64,000 nt of DNA. It comes from Paraspadella gotoi (taxonomy: Eukaryota > Chaetognatha). The notes below the pieces were generated by a model. The model ran no database searches. It saw only the letters and a list, made by a program, of their open reading frames with translations, and was not told the origin of the DNA. This document shows positions 1 to 12,891 of the stretch, piece after piece (position 1 is the first letter of the stretch; every line of letters begins with the position of its first letter). Made by a program: the position numbers and the translations under genes. The stretch lies in the NCBI GenBank assembly GCA_051294375.1, contig CM119266.1:16858087-16922086 (forward strand), written 5' to 3'.

Positions 1-163
1 AGGACAATTTCAGGACCTTTAAGACTTCAACTTTTATCCATGAGCGATTTCTCCCATGGGCCGAAATAAAACCGCTGAGAATGAATCTCGCGATTTCGAT
101 GTCGAATGTTAGGACATCGAACTTTCGTTTACGATGTTCGATGACGAAAGCTTTTTTTTTCCT

Positions 164-196
<33 letters not shown>

Positions 197-880
197 CCCG
201 TTTAGTCATCCGCCGCTCGTTCATTGGAATTTCCCCTCATCCGTCTAATTGGGTCATTCGAACCAGATTTTAGGCTTCTTTATTTTTTTTCCTACGACAC
301 ACGCGCCGTATTTCCGCGGTACATCGTCGTATCTTTTACTTTGCGGCTTTGCTTAGTTTTTCTCTTCGCGATTCGTGACGTAGAAATCGTCGAAACGATA
401 AAAACCAGTTTGTCTCCATGGAAGTCGATGAAAACCTTTCGCATTTTGGGATCGTTTCCGTTATTCAATCGTCGACTTTAATCTAAAACGATTAAAGACC
501 CGAACTTTCGATTAAAAAAAAAAAAAGAAATTGGTTGTTATTCGATTACAATTGTTTTTAAAAATTAAAAGTACTTTTTTTAAAATTTTCTGACCTTTGA
601 CAATCAGTTTTCACGGATCGAAGAAAAATTTAAATTATACGAACGAATATTTCACGGTAATAATGAAATCGTTTCCGACGGGGATTAAACGATAGAAACG
701 TTGCGAGCCCGATGCGCAGTTTGGCTAATTTATAATGATCGAAGACAAATAGCGAAATCGTTTACGAAAATCGTTCTTTTGGGTTTGTGAAACAAATTTA
801 TAAGAAAGTTAATTAATAATTATATCTTCGCGATCGTCATGTTTCGAAAAAAGTACGAAAAATTCTCTCCAAATAAAAAA
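1..880. other. Unassigned AT-rich sequence at left edge
   Basis: No supported gene. It contains a poly-A run (about 165-194) and AT-rich sequence with scattered CG dinucleotides. An open stretch at 224-481 has no splice signals or protein-like composition that I trust. Confidence 0.5.
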
Positions 881-922
881 ATGGAAAAACGAGAAGGCGC
901 CTTCTATATTGCGTACACGAGG
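881..922 (+). CDS. Candidate first coding exon of an unrecognised gene
   Basis: A short ATG-started exon encoding MEKREGAFYIAYTR. It ends at a strong donor (AGG|GTAAGTGG at 923) in phase 0. The next candidate exon begins in phase 0 after a CTTCAG acceptor, so the two join in frame as ...YIAYTR-RELAVDPQH.... I do not recognise the protein. The start could instead be an in-frame methionine of a longer internal exon, because there is no clear acceptor upstream. This rests only on splice-site quality and phase agreement. Confidence 0.35.
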
Positions 923-1108
923 GTAAGTGGCTCAATTTGTCGGCTCTCTCGTTCAAAAAAGTTAATAAATTAATAAATTGTACTAATCCAGTAATTTCAA
1001 TTTTTTTTAAAAAAGTTGATAGCTTACGTTATAGAAATTTAAAAAAAATCGGTTGTATTGTATTGTAGTTGAACATAGTCGTTAACCTTAATTCTATTAC
1101 TCCTTCAG

Positions 1109-1346
1109 AGAGAATTAGCTGTGGACCCGCAGCATCGCCTCCCTTTGACGGCCACCGTTTCCTCCAGCGCTAGTCTGCCCGCCTCTTCTTCCCCGCGCCA
1201 CGTCGTTTCACCCCGGCCCGCGACTCTGCCCGCCGCCGCCACTCACCACGTCACCGTCGCCAGTTCGGTGCCACGACTCGGTCGGTCGGTCGCTCTAGCC
1301 TCGACGGCGGCCGAATTCGTACCGCCACTGCCTCATAACTTTATAG
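1109..1346 (+). CDS. Candidate Pro/Ser/Ala-rich exon, unrecognised gene
   Basis: A GC-rich island in AT-rich surroundings, bounded by an acceptor (ACTCCTTCAG|, 1108) and a donor (TTTATAG|GTTCGT, 1347), open in one frame throughout. It begins RELAVDPQHRLPLTATVSSS and continues as a low-complexity, disordered Ser/Pro/Ala/Thr/Val-rich segment ending ...PPLPHNFI. It ends in phase 1, so at least one more exon is needed, and I could not find one. The sharp composition change and phase match with 881-922 favour a real exon of a regulatory-type protein, but no domain is visible. Confidence 0.42.
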
Positions 1347-1867
1347 GTTCGTCATTGATTTGCTTTTTTCTTCCTATTTATTAAAATACTTTTCCTTTTT
1401 TTTCTACTTTTTTATAATCACTACATTAATTTCAACTTTTAACGTCATTTGTTTTTTTTTTACGATTAAACTCAAAAAGTGACATCTGTCAGAATTCTCG
1501 GAATGCGGAATCACCTCGATCATTTACCGTTTTTGTTTTTTGAAATTTTTTTTTGATGAACTGCGCTCCCGTAAGAAATTATTAGAAAAGCAACCAGAAA
1601 AATTTAGTTGATTATGCGATTATGTTAGATTACTGATACTATCAGCGCAGTTGTAAAATGAATAATTTCATTTGATTTATTTTCGACTGTTTTCGTTCCC
1701 GCCTCTGTTCGACCATAATCTTTCCCTTTCTTAACTCCTTTTTGTACAAGTTTTATCGCTTTGTATTGTTTTGTAAACCCCTTCCCTCCCCTAAGATCCT
1801 CCAGCCGAACCAGGGAAGGAACCCGACGCAAACGCCCCAACTCCCAGGCCGCGCACACGACGGTTCT
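1347..1867. other. Unassigned sequence after candidate exon
   Basis: T-rich sequence, then mixed sequence. A minus-strand open stretch at 1625-1858 has no further support. Nothing else seen. Confidence 0.4.
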
Positions 1868-1990
1868 TCATAGAAAAGTCCACCAAACCAGCGATCACAC
1901 AAAAAAATAAGATTCGCCGAGATATCTGATAAAAGAGTTTTCTATGCTCTGAAAAAGAATCTAAAAAACCGCAGTGACAACTTTGAGATC
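1868..1990 (+). repeat. Dispersed repeat, copy 1 (pair with 3266-3460)
   Basis: The string TCATAGAAAAGTCCACC...CAGCGATCACACAAAA...AAAAGAGTTT...GCTCTGAAAAA is shared, in the same order, with 3266-3460. The two copies differ by indels. Element class unknown. Confidence 0.6.
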
Positions 1991-3265
1991 TGAAGATGCC
2001 CCGTGGCCAGAAATTCGATTAGATCTTAATCGAAATCTATCGAAATCACGGGCACCAATCAGAATCAGCTGTACACCTGCCTTCGGAATTCATGTACTTA
2101 AGTATAAACAGAATAGAGCCTAAACCCCTTAAACAAATAATCCTCAATTTTTTGTTCGATCCCGATGCTGACTCTGAGTCTTCCAGCCATGAAGACAATT
2201 TAGTTTTCTTAACCACTTAAAATCGCAGTTAAAAAATAAGTTACTTAGTAAATGGTTCTTATCGAAGTGTTAGAAAAAAAATTAATTTGAAAATCATTTG
2301 TGGATACTCTCATTTTGCGGATCGATGCGGATGAAATCCCGAATACATCAAGTCCGTTTATAATATTAATCATTAATTTTAATTAGAATGGTAGTGATTC
2401 CCCATGGATTCCTAATATATTTAAGCTAGTTTTCAAAAAAACTCAGTACTAAAACATTTTTAGAACAAATTTGTATTTAATCACCATGCTAGGTATCCAG
2501 TTTTTGTTTTATCAAAGATTTAAAAAAAAAGTTAAATTCATCATAAAGTTCCAGGAATATAGCTCAACAAAGTGAGTCTGAAATAGAGAAAAAGCCTTAT
2601 ATCTTATTAAAGAAATGATTTTTTGACAACTGATATTGCTTGAGAGGTTTCCGATGATAGTCTAGGGGAGACGGTGGGGAAAATGGCAGGGAGCGGAAGC
2701 GCAGTTGGGGAAGGAGACGAAACAAAACATCGAGGGTAAGAAAAATGGAGAGGGATGTGGGATGAAGGATGTGCACCTACCGATATGGACCAGGCGCTGC
2801 TGTCGACCAATATGACCCAGAAATCGAAGCAGAGAGAAAGTTGTAGCAGTAGTCAGTGTTGGGGGTAAGTCGGCGGATAGGACGTGTGTTGAACTAAGTT
2901 CGGAGAAGTGGCTGTCTTTGAATTCTAACTAACTGGGCTAATTCTGCGCATTGAAGACCAGATGGAGTCGGGTATAAAATGGCGCAGAAGAGACGATGGC
3001 GCCGGTCAAGACGCCCTGGAGATGACGACGACAAAGTCTCGGTAGATGACGTCGGCTAAGGCCGAAAGGACGACGATCTACGAAGCCCAGGACTTGACAA
3101 AATGTCTGTAGTAAAGAGTCTGTGAAGAGGAGAGGAGTCGTTGTAGAGTAGATGTAGTAGAGAGAGCTTGTAAAGTCGAAGCTTGTTGTAGAGTGTAGTA
3201 GAGAGAGAGTAGAGTTAGAAGTCTTGTTTCTGAAGCCAATAATATGTAAAAATAGAGATGCTCTT
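1991..3265. other. Unassigned sequence between repeat copies
   Basis: AT-rich up to about 2600, then a more GC- and purine-rich part (2640-3240) with GAGAG/TAGTAG-like strings and several GACGAC stretches. No ORF or splice-bounded exon that I can support. Confidence 0.4.
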
Positions 3266-3460
3266 GTCTCTCATAGAAAAGTCCACCCCAAACACCAGCG
3301 ATCACACAAAACAGATGTTCTGCATAAAAATAAACGCAAATTCGACACCGTAAGAATAATCGGTGAATCAAAAGAGTTTCTTTCTCTTCTATGGCTCTGA
3401 AAAAAGAACCTTAAAAAACCCTCCAGGTTGTAAAGAAATCACAGTAGACACGAATGAAAT
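3266..3460 (+). repeat. Dispersed repeat, copy 2
   Basis: Same ordered motifs as 1868-1990, with additional internal sequence (for example CAGATGTTCTGCATAAAAATAAACG). Two copies 1.4 kb apart could be a local duplication or two insertions of one element. Confidence 0.6.
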
Positions 3461-6400
3461 ATTGAGAAATCTGATGTATATGTCCGTTTTGATATATGTG
3501 GCCAGAAAAAGATTACAAAACATTACCAATTATGAGGTTAGAAAATCATTTTAAATCGAGAAATCTAACTATCAGACACATCGACCACCGTCCACGCGGC
3601 AAGATGGCTTTATAGAATCAGATTTATGCTAGCCTGTAATTACTTGCTTTCCTGTTTTTAAAATATCGTGGTTAAATTACTGACTTAGCTTAAGTTTATG
3701 CTGATGTTTATACGAACATAGGAAGAAAGATTAGTCCTCGCTAAACTCCCTAACAAGCATAGAATGGCGCTCTTATTGTTTTGTCCAGATAATTCACCAC
3801 GAATGGATAGGCTACACTGTGTATGATCTTCCTGAGTCTCATGCTTCAATCATCAGTTCACACATACGCACACGCACAAATCTATTAGTTTGTCACTGTT
3901 AAGAAACACTAATCCTCACTCAGCCCCTTGAAGGCACTATCAAAATCGATCAAAATTTGATAGTTAATAAAAAATAAGAATTAATCAAATTTAAGTAATG
4001 GTACCATTTCCTATATGAAAGCGATAGGAAACTGTTAGACCAAACAACAAAAAAAAAAAAAAAAAAGATAACTTGAGATAAGTTAATTTAATTGACATAA
4101 AATAAGAAAGAAGGAGATAGCAAAAAGGAAAAAAAAATAAAAAATTACAGCTGTATGACATATCAAAACAATTGACATGAGAGATTGGCACAAGATTTGG
4201 ACATTACATGACCGACATGACAGATGTGACATCTATGTTTGTTGTAATAATTTCTTCAATATTCGTATTTGCGTGGTTCGTGTACATAATATAAGTATAT
4301 TGGCGTGAAAAAGATTGGATTGGGGCGAGACCGCGACCCGGACACGACGAAGATCCGACTAAATACAATCAATGAAAGAAGCAACGCACGAATATAGCTT
4401 TAATCAACTCAATTTATAGATATTAAACGCCAAACAAAACTCATCACATTGAACAAATAATATTTTCTGTATATAGTTTTTTTTCCTTCGGCTATTTATT
4501 TTCTATCGTCCGATTCTCGCTATATATATTCTGCATTGGCTTGTTAATAACTCGATTACTATATGGAACAGAATCGCAATTTAATTTTTCTACGTCTGTT
4601 ATCAGATCCCGTGTTTTTTTTTTGTTTTTTTTTTGTTTGCTTGCTGAATTTGTATTTGATCCGAGATAATTAAAACCCATTAATTTCGCCGATGGAGACT
4701 GAGTGTGGTGAAATTCGTATAGGATATCTATCCAGAAACTGACTTAACTTACTTCTTCTGTTGATGAACTAAGAAATTAGCTTTTTTTGAAAATGGCTAT
4801 CAAGCGAAATTAAACAAAATAATTTTTAATTAAAGTACACTCAATGACGTTTTGTAGTTCAGACTTAAGTCAGGAGTTGGAAGGCGGGGATTTGTTCTAC
4901 TTGTCAACTAAGAAACGAATTTAGTCAATACCGCACCTATTCAGAGACGTATGTGGGCGGGGATGGTCATAGGCCCGGTCACTCTGAGGGGCGGGATACA
5001 GTAGAGATTTCTTGCTGCAATGCTATTGATGCTGCTATCGGCTGTTATGCGCTGGTGGGCGGCTGCTCGTTGCGTGGCGGGCGAATGAGAAAAAATCCGT
5101 GGGGCGACGCTCGGCGCCGCGTCCTTTTTGGTTTTTTCTACTCTCGTTGCTCTCTCTTTCGTTTCGTCTCGTTCTCTCTCTTATTCTCCTGTGACTTTTA
5201 ATCAGCAACTGTAGGGAGATTGACAATGCGGGAGAGAAGGATTCGTCGGTCGTCATCTGTCCATCGTCGTCTGTCATCGTCGTCGGTCAGTGGCATATCG
5301 ATCGGAAAATCGCGGATTTTTCGTCTCGTGAAAACGAAATTGCGGAGCTGAAAGGGAGAAGAACGGACGAACGGAGCTTTCAGTTGAAGGTCGAAGAAAA
5401 ATGCGCTGGTCGGGGGGGGGGGCATCTTTCAAACGAGATTGAATTGACAGGAATTACGGCTGACTCTGGGGTTTTTTTTTCTTTATTTAGGGTAAAGGGT
5501 TGTTTTTTTTTCTTTATGTTCCTTTAGTGAAAAAATAATGACAGATATTTAAGTATTAAGAGATTTACTATTTTGGGTAAAAAGTATTTTTTTGGGGATT
5601 CCTCCGCTCTTTTCTTTCTTAATATTGAAAATGCACATGTTACAGAACTCGGCTGTCACATGATTAATAAAATCGCTGTCGGGTGTTGTGCAAATGGCAG
5701 AAGATTTTTTTTCTTGTGTCTAGGGCGAATAACGTTTAATAATGATTTTTTGTTATATCTATCAGGAATAACAATAATTCTTGCCTTTTTTAAAGTTGAA
5801 GGCAACTAGGATTCAGTAAAAATCTCGCGTCCGTTTCATAAACGGGCCTTGGTTGCGTGCCCCTTGAATCGTCAATTGGCTGACTGAGAAGTCAGATCCG
5901 GTAGCGTGTTGATATAAGCTAAACTACACGGCGAATGTTCATTCAGTTTGTTCTGTCTTAGTGGCAACTAAAGGACTGAAAAACGGTGACCGCGAGACAG
6001 TGTAAATGATTTTTCAGTTAGTAGTTGTGCAAAATTTTTAGAAAGATATTTGCACTCTTTGTGTGTGTTGTATAATCAATTCTTCCTTTTATATTAATTT
6101 TAATGAATCAGATTAGTTTACGGATAGGTGGATGATAATGTGATGTATTAAGCTGATGCCATGATTTTTTTTCTTCTTCTCTACGAGGGAACCTTGGCTG
6201 TCTTGTCTCTCTCCGGGGTTTTCCCTCTCTATTTCCAACCGGGTCAGTATCTAACTGGAGATTGGAGCACTCTCTCTCTCTTCTCTCTGCGTATTCGTGC
6301 TGGGGGGGGGGTAAAGATCAGCGATTTACTTGATAGTGTGTTAGAAGAAGGGGTTAGTTCGAATGAGGCTGCAGTCTTCTTCCCTCAGCTCTAGAAGTTC

Positions 6401-7357
6401 GTTCTAATTTGACGATGTATGTGATAGTTAATTGAGGGTGGATGTGGTGTTAGGGTCGGTCGAATCAATCTCTGGATAGGCTTTCTTCGTCAATTTGCGT
6501 TGGGTAGGGGTATCTCTTCGTCTCAGTCGAATTAATCGATCTCGCGTGAAGTTATGGATCACTCGGTGTAGCTGCTCGTCTTTCCTCTGCACAGGCGCGA
6601 GCGTAAGCCAACCTCATACGTAGCACACTACAAGCGGTGGGTGGTCGCTTTATCTCCCTCAGTTCTTCACTCGCTTCGCTCGCGATCGATTAATAAAAAC
6701 GCTGTTCGTGGACAGGTAGACAGGCAGCAGCACAACGCCGACGCCCGACCTTCAGTTCCGCCGCTCCGCCGTCTTCCCTCCTTAGTAGACCATAAAGCTG
6801 CCGAGCTCCCATTCTGCAAAAAGGAGGTGGAAATTAAAACACGGGAAAACGCGTTGATGTATTTTTCTGCGTGTTATTTTTGAGGAATTAAGAAACGAAT
6901 GGAATTCCATGATCGAATCGTCGGTTCGTACGTGAAGACGCCCGTCGAGTTTTGGGGGAATTTCGCCTTACGAGCGGAACTGCCCGTCCGTCATTGAAAC
7001 GATATGAAATACAAAAAGAAGACCTTTTTTTTTATACTAAACCAGTGCCAACTGAGGTTTTTTTTTTCATCGTCTGTCATTTCTATAATGTTCGTCATTC
7101 CTTTTTAAGGGGAAATGATTATATGACCATACTGTGGGGTTTTGATGCGGCTCCGTTGGGAGAGCGGAAGTGGGGAAAGCAGGGCAAGTGGTCCGGCGAA
7201 GGAATTAAACTGTGTGCCTTGGGGTTTCACAAATTTTATGTTGATTTATCATGACATTGCATCATACTAATATTAATAATATAATAACCAAATAAGAAAA
7301 TAATCTTCTTTGAGGAAAATAAAACATTAAAAAAACAACCTTTGATTTAGAATTGGT
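3461..7357. other. Unassigned intergenic sequence
   Basis: Mostly AT-rich. A CpG-containing stretch at about 4930-5450 has short CGTC strings and G runs (5412-5422), and another lies at about 6540-6830. Short open stretches there (4953-5201, 6641-6883, 6952-7254) end quickly and lack paired splice signals, so none is annotated. Confidence 0.4.
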
Positions 7358-7502
7358 AAGCAACCAATATAGAAGAATTATCCCGGCATACATTTTCAAT
7401 GTTAATTATTAACCTATCTCTGACTGCCATAACTCAGGCCTTGATGACTTTGGACAGGCTTAGTGGTGGTTTAAGCTCCGTCAGTGCTCAGACTCTTATG
7501 CA
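7358..7502 (-). repeat. Dispersed repeat family D, diverged copy
   Basis: Contains GGACAGGCTTAGTGGTGGTTTAAG...AGACTCTTATG and, further out, AACCAATAT...ATTATCC. These match in order the minus orientation of the family best seen at 39421-39552 and 62808-62920. This is the most diverged of the four copies. Confidence 0.5.
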
Positions 7503-10500
7503 TAAGATAATAGACAATAGATTTCATATCCGCAGATCCCCTGCAAGCTTCAATCAGACTCTCTGCGTCATCCAGTTCATTCATATCACTCTACACGAAG
7601 TTCCATGTGGGCTTTCTCAGGACTCGAAAGTGGTATATATATGAATAGAATGTTTTTCAATTTTGTATATTTTATTTTGTTCTTGTCAGATTGACAAACG
7701 GGGTTAAAGGAAGAAATGGCTTGGTAATAAATCGGCTGAAAGGATCCATTATTCTGGTTTTGGTGAGTATATAGGCTGTGTATAATAAAATTCCTGCTCA
7801 TCAGTGTGGATTTAATCAGAACATCAAAACAGCATGAAGATGAGGTCTTCAAATAACAATCAATCATGGTTAGTAGTTTCTAAAGGACACCTTATAACCA
7901 CTTTTTTTGGGATAACATTAAAACAATGTATAATCATGCTTTTATAAAGGAAAATATCAGGATATGCATGAATAACTTAAGATAAAGATAATTATGTATG
8001 GCTTACTACAGTTGGATCTTGCCTTGGGGTGTAGGTCATAACGATTATTTTGGTTAGGAAGTCTCAGTTTCGGCCCGAGCAAATTAAGGCTCACTAAGTA
8101 TGGGTTTTGTTATATTATTTTCTCTCGCGATGAAATGTTGCAACTCGCCCTTCACGAACTTATACAAACTTAGGTTGTCAATTTCTTTCTGCCCAGAATC
8201 CTAAACGAGTCAGTTTGTCCTTACGAACTTCATCTCCCCGATAGGACGAATCCGAAGATTGCAGAAGAATGAAAAGTCAATTCTATAAGTGTTTCATAAT
8301 GGGAATGTTTTTCGATTGCATACACGTGGATAAGAACAAAAGCAAAATGTTTAACCGGAATGGTTTTTCACTGCGCCTTACTGAAAAAACCTTCCTCGAA
8401 TTCACAAAATCCGACTACAAATTGCCCTTTGAATGTCACACAGAAGAAGGATCTTCGTACAGCCCAGCCTTGATGGCTCAGAGGGATGATGATGATTTAT
8501 GTTCAGACGATTCCAAGACATGCCTCTGAAGATTCGGTAAACATCGATGCCTAGTCTGTCATGTGAGATCTCCCAGTTTGAATCTCTTGGGGACAGGTGA
8601 ACATTCTCAGCTTCTTGGGACTTTTTAAATTCCTAGCGATAGTGTACAATTCGACAACAGACGTGACGGTACCGCTTATGAAAAATGAGAATTTAGCGGA
8701 TATATTTAACTGGGAGTGTGTTCCTGTGATCAGTGACGAGACAGTGGGTAACAGTGAGGATGAAAATAATGACCGCAAGCAAGATCCAAAGCAGCCATTT
8801 TGAATACTGAATACTGGATTAATGGCTTTGAGGCTGTTCGATGACAGGGGTTTTAAGGAGCTAAGATTAATAAGTATTCTGAGATGATGCAGATTAAAGG
8901 AATCGCTTCACAAGAAAAAAAATAGAAAGTTAAGGATGTTTTAGATTTCTAAAATAACAAATCTTCGTTGATGATCGCAATAAAAGTCGGGACAGTACGT
9001 GGTTCACGATCTCCTTTAAAATTAAATTGTTCAATGCGGCGCGGATAAACAATGAAAGACTGTCAATTTGAAACAATCAAATCTTTGGTCCAATATTCCC
9101 AGCCTTTATTTTTAATTTTCTATTGAATATTCTTAGGACTTGATGTGGGATAGATATTACTCTGATAATGCTTATGCACGATATAACGGTAACACTCACA
9201 CACAGTTTCATCATATCTTTCAAGTAGGCAAGTCCAATATGGTCTCGCATAAATGAGTTTGACACACTATTGCTATGAAGGGTTTTTTCAATAAAAGTGA
9301 TAGCATTTCACCATCTAGTTCATACCTAATTGTTGCATGGTTCGAGGCACGACCTAGTTTCTCCTCCTCGTGATGCTATCTATCTTATCTAGATTAGGCC
9401 CAAGATTCTGATCACATTGTTCAGAGACTCTGCCATTTTATTGATACAACTGCTTGCGATCTGTCCATGAGGAAGCAGAATATGAACTGCTTCTCGGAAG
9501 AGGTGGATGAGGGTTTTCAGCGTAATGATACTAACTTAGTAATAGCCCCAGATAACGTTGGCCGACCACATGCGAAAATCGATGGCTGATCAAAAGAAAA
9601 AAGCAGAAGTCCTCTGTGTTGACTAACCGAAGATGTTGGTCTCTCATGGCTTTTGAAGCATTTTTTTCCTTGTATAATCAGAAGAAACTCATAGATTTAC
9701 AAGCATCAGCTCCATCCTGGAAGACTTCTAGAAAAATTAGCTCATGAGAGGCTGCTCACGTATAATTTTGGTTAGATTCATGGATTGAAAACCGTGTTAC
9801 GTTTTTCAAAAACTGTTTAGCATAACGAAGATGTTAGTGACCTGGTGCAAAATTCTCTCCTATTGGTGGAGAAGGATGAGCAATCCTGAAAAATTTCGAG
9901 GATCATTTCTGTCCTTCAATCAAATTTCAGTTCGAGGGAAAACTCATTTTAATAACAAGTTTAATTAAAATGCCTGATGGAATAAACGTTTGGACTTGCC
10001 TTAAGTCATATTCAATGAAAACTTGTAACCGTGAGACTACAGATTTCTGTTATACTTAAGCTAGAGAAGAGTGAAAATTGTTATAAAATTCATCTGGTTC
10101 TTTGCAGCCTTGGTTCCGGCCTCTGGACTCACAATTCTTAGTTCAAAACATAGAGCTAAAGCAATATTTATAATTCCCGATTCATTTTATTATTCCCAGA
10201 CTTGTGCATTTATCTCTATTCATTTGAAACCAACTAAAGCCCCGCTTTTTGGAGGAACATATATATTTCAGATTTCTTGACCCAATATTTTCAACATCGG
10301 ATTTGGTTTTGGAGTGAATTCCTTAGAACCAATTGTGAATGAAAAAACTGACAGCATTTACAGAGAGCATGTCGTCCTCTCAAAGCAACACAACCATTCA
10401 CGGCGTTAGCGCGGTGGTGCTGAGCGGTCGCTGGGCCAACACAATTTGCTCAGGGAGTATGATGTAAATGGACAGAAAACATCAATATAGCTTAGCAGCC

Positions 10501-12002
10501 ATATGCCAATGTTAACACTACTGCAACAACCCTCAGGATTCACCGGAATTGATCATACACCTTTTTGTATCAAACGACGGAATTTTTTAGTAGCAAGTAT
10601 ATGCAATCCTCATTTTGAATTATTTTGAAGAATATTCACTAGAAGAGTGAATCCCTTCAATGAAATTTTTTGAATAATAGTAATAGTAATTTCAGTATAT
10701 GTTAAAATGGTTTTCTGAGACTGGTATCGTCCGGTTCAAGTATTTTTCCATTACGATCATGGTCAATTAAAACTGTCTCTGCAAGTGGATTTTTCAGATA
10801 CATTTAGAAGAAAGTCGCCAGGAAGGATCTTTATTTTATCCAAAACTCATTTTTCGTCCGACCTATTATTCCTTGCTTCCAGAATAGTAATTTTCATGAA
10901 GAAGGTATGAAAGTGAGGGAAAACAGCCTTTAAAAATGTCAGTTGCTGGGAAGATAATCAATCTTGAAGAACATTGATGATGATTGGTTTGCAATCCCCA
11001 TGAAGGAGCAGATCATGTCAATTGGGCGGAGATTCTAATGTGCACAACTGCAACTACTTCAACAACAGAATTGCGCAGAAAAAAAGCATAAGATCTCAGT
11101 TTGTAGTAGTAATGATTGGTCTATCTGCAGATAATCGAAAACGATTGACATGGACATTAGCATTCGAGAGAAGCAACAAAAAGTATTGATTGTTCCAAGA
11201 TTATGCTTGGAATGTGCTGCTGAGGCTGCGGCTACAGCAGAAGTTAATGCTTCTTCGGGAGTACTGTAACCGAGAAGCTTTCTCGCTAATGTTAGAGGAA
11301 ATGGGAATGGACAAGTGCCTAGATATGTCTGAAAATTTAACGGAAGTAGGTTTATTTTGAAAACCTACAACACACAAACTCCAATAGAAATGTCCTACTG
11401 AGGAAAATACACAAAGCCATTGGGCAGCTTTACCTGTAGTTCATTGGAGTGTATGATGGATTCTTTAGCAATTGTTAAGAAAACGTCAATAGATTGGAAG
11501 ATTATCAATAAGTATAGTGGGTAAAGTCACAGTCAGTAAGTTTCACCACAAAGAACCTTCAATACGCCATAACGATTTGAAAAAAGTTCAAACACGCATT
11601 CTGGTAATCATACATGCAATTAATGACAGAAACAAAATTTAAAAAAGTTGCCCTTATTTTGAGAGTTCAATTTAATTCCAAGTGAAATAGAGGTATAACT
11701 TCAAAAATGAAAGTTCTGGAAAAAAGGATAACCTGAACATGAAGTAAGAAAAATCTTGCTATGTCATTCATTAGAATTGGAAGAAGAAGCTATCACAGGG
11801 ATTTTGTGCCTTTCCACGGTTAGTCAACCAAACTATTTCAAGTATTGTTAAAAATAATATCGAATTGGCGCACATCTACAATTTTTTTTCCTTTTAGGGT
11901 GAAGATGGGAAGCATTTGCTCACCTCATCATCTTATTCCAATGAAGTGGTTGGAATTTGGTCAAAAAGAAAACAAAAAAAACTAACAATGAAGTTGATTT
12001 GG
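7503..12002. other. Long stretch without a supported gene
   Basis: Complex, non-microsatellite sequence of fairly even base composition, unlike the CT/GA-rich sequence elsewhere. Short ORFs at 8269-8529 and 8597-8803, and further short open pieces near 11.2 kb, are interrupted by frequent stops with no convincing splice sites. It may be a decayed mobile element or intron sequence; I recognise no domain. Confidence 0.35.
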
Positions 12003-12027
12003 NNNNNNNNNNNNNNNNNNNNNNNNN
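12003..12027. other. Assembly gap (25 N)
   Basis: Run of 25 N. The flanks show no obvious shared sequence, unlike the other 25-N gaps. Confidence 0.98.
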
Positions 12028-12261
12028 GATTTCCTCGCAATATTAGAGATAGTTATTTCGTAACAGGACGTTTAAATAATTTAAATAAAAAATGAAAATA
12101 TTTTTTTAAATATTGTGAATGAATTAATAAATACAGTTATTAACCTTATTCAATATGCCGACTAATTAATATATTCACAAATTGATTGAACTTATGAATG
12201 CGGGTATCAATTCCTAGGACGCGGACCTAAAATTAATTCAATTGACTGCCGGATCCGATAT

Positions 12262-12272
12262 TGCTCTCTCTG

Positions 12273-12316
<44 letters not shown>

Positions 12317-12638
12317 CTCTCTTCTCTTTCACTTTCACCATTGTCAAAAAAAATTAACTTCTTCTTCTTCTACTGTCCTCTCATCTGCCACTGTCTTTAC
12401 TCAGCCCTTGTTGGAAACTCTCCCCTCAATGTCTCTCTCTCTCTCTCCTCTCTTCTCTCTCCTCTCTCTCTTTCCTCCTCTCGTCTCTCTCTCTCTCTCC
12501 TCTATTTGTCACTTTTCCACCATTTCAAAAAAAAAATTAACTTCTTCTTCTCGCTGTCCTCTCAGCTGCCATGTCCTTTTGAAGCTCCCCTCAATCTCTC
12601 CTCCTCTCCTCTCTCTCTCTCCTCTCGCATCTACTTTC

Positions 12639-12731
<93 letters not shown>
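12262..12731. repeat. CT-rich compound repeat with a ~180-bp tandem duplication
   Basis: Three (CT)n blocks (12262-12330, about 12436-12500, 12641-12731) separated by two related copies of a unit containing a CACTTTCACCA-like start, an A-run, TTAACTTCTTCTTC, CTGTCCTCTCA and CTGCCA. The unit starts near 12331 and 12511, a period of about 180 bp. Open frames across it are low-complexity Ser/Leu and are not genes. It lies just upstream of the acyltransferase gene. Confidence 0.8.
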
Positions 12732-12732
<1 letters not shown>

Positions 12733-12891
12733 ACTCAATGTGTAGAGCATTTGTTGCTAAATGGTTTTTCAAACGATGATAAAAAACTCAAACCAATAAA
12801 GTCGAAACATGTCCTAATAATAATAAAATAAAATAATAATAAAAGAGAGAAAATAATACAAAGAAAGATAAAAAAGAAAATTGAATCAAGC

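Noticed and set aside
8269-8803. Two consecutive plus-strand ORFs of 86 and 68 codons
   Set aside because: They end in stops with no splice pairing, and I recognise no domain; left as unassigned sequence.
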